From DASYPQ01 sp041488095 (GTDB lineage: Bacteria > Planctomycetota > UBA1135 > GCA-002686595), in the NCBI GenBank assembly GCA_041488095.1, contig JBGPOP010000049.1, forward strand, positions 1 through 25,646: a DNA stretch of 25,646 nt, given 5' to 3'. Position numbers and translations under genes: made by a program. Below the pieces are notes generated by a model. The model had not been told where the DNA came from and made no database searches. It saw only the letters and a program-made list of their open reading frames with translations. How positions within the stretch are numbered: the first letter of the stretch is position 1; each line of letters starts with the position of its first letter. This document shows, one piece after another, positions 25,363-25,646 of this stretch.

Positions 25363-25410
25363 CCGCTGCATTCGCGGCCCGCCGTCCGCGGCGGGCCGCG
25401 AATGCAGCGG
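25363..25410 (+). terminator. Perfect 22-bp-stem hairpin after the operon
   Basis: Bases 25363-25384 are exactly complementary in reverse to 25389-25410, with the 4-nt loop TCCG. It begins 27 bp after the stop of the last operon gene. There is no T-run after it, so it is not a classic intrinsic terminator, but a stem of this length should strongly stop transcription or protect the 3' end of the operon mRNA from exonucleases. It is symmetric and could serve either direction. Confidence 0.6.
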
Positions 25411-25412
25411 AA

Positions 25413-25453
25413 CCGCCGGCGGTTGCTCGCCGGCGGTGCGGTTGCGAGTTGCG
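25413..25453 (+). repeat. Left arm of a 41-nt inverted repeat
   Basis: This arm is the reverse complement of 25548-25588 with a single mismatch in 41 positions. Within the arm, 25413-25420 and 25429-25436 form an 8-bp hairpin (CCGCCGGC with GCCGGCGG, 8-nt loop). It starts 2 bp after the terminator-like hairpin. The structure could fold as one long stem or as two separate hairpins. Confidence 0.75.
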
Positions 25454-25547
25454 TGTCATCTGCCGTTGCGGACGCGAAAGTGCTCGAAGAGCGGTGGACC
25501 GATGCGGAAGGAACGGTGATCGCTCGCGGACGCCCGTGCAGAAGCAT
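25454..25547. other. 94-bp core between inverted repeats
   Basis: No open frame here looks like a protein and no motif was recognised. It is the loop or core of the inverted-repeat element and is too short for a transposase. It could be a small RNA core, a miniature mobile element or simple spacer. Confidence 0.4.
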
Positions 25548-25588
25548 CGCAACTCGCCACCGCACCGCCGGCGAGCAACCGCCGGCGG
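25548..25588 (-). repeat. Right arm of a 41-nt inverted repeat
   Basis: Reverse complement of 25413-25453 with one mismatch. It contains the same internal 8-bp hairpin (25565-25572 with 25581-25588). No direct repeat resembling a target-site duplication is evident outside the two arms. The 58 bases to the right (25589-25646) show nothing recognisable. Confidence 0.75.
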
Positions 25589-25646
25589 CTCCTCGGTGTT
25601 GGCGGTTTAGGGCGGCCGCGCAAAAGCGCAACCCCAGGGCCAAAAA

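Noticed and set aside
25332..25643. Minus-strand and plus-strand small open frames at the right edge
   Set aside because: They read through the hairpin and inverted repeats, giving similar peptides on both strands because of the palindromes; no independent coding evidence.
1..25646. CRISPR arrays, tRNA or rRNA genes, insertion sequences, phage genes
   Set aside because: No regularly spaced repeats, no cloverleaf-like sequences, and no transposase, integrase or phage structural motifs were seen on either strand.

Overview
The window looks like the chromosome of a member of the Planctomycetota. The grounds are high GC, strongly G/C third codon positions, a secreted-protein family typical of uncultured planctomycetes (a C-terminal domain with paired Cys and Asn residues followed by a beta-rich stretch ending in W-x-P), and a long MoxR/DUF58/von Willebrand A operon of a kind common in that phylum. 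These family assignments come from recognising motifs by eye; no database search was run.

Left part (1-4644, minus strand): three complete paralogous secreted proteins of 478, 479 and 485 residues lie head to tail. The two left-most are very similar at DNA level, including a 49-bp spacer. Immediately left of the array (about 135-209) lies the remnant of the start of a fourth copy, whose start codon reads ATC and whose ribosome binding site is degraded.

Middle and right (5019-25335, plus strand): after a 374-bp divergent intergenic region, one tightly packed gene cluster runs for about 20 kb with junctions that overlap or are 1-20 bp apart. In order it encodes: a MoxR AAA+ ATPase; a DUF58 protein; two membrane-anchored proteins with MIDAS-bearing VWA-like domains; a 1619-residue secreted protein with two PQQ-type beta-propeller regions; a secreted prenyltransferase-like alpha/alpha-toroid protein; a three-helix membrane protein resembling the N-terminal half of DUF4175; a large exported coiled-coil protein; a small protein interrupted by two in-frame TGA codons; and a second alpha/alpha-toroid protein. 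The likely theme, inferred from known MoxR/VWA systems, is an ATP-driven chaperone acting on cell-envelope components, with membrane VWA proteins as adaptors and periplasmic propeller, toroid and coiled-coil partners.

Right end (25336-25646): there is no convincing gene. A perfect 22-bp-stem hairpin directly follows the last gene and is a likely terminator. It is followed by a pair of 41-nt inverted repeats, each with an internal hairpin, around a 94-bp core. No tRNA, rRNA, CRISPR array, transposase or integrase was seen.
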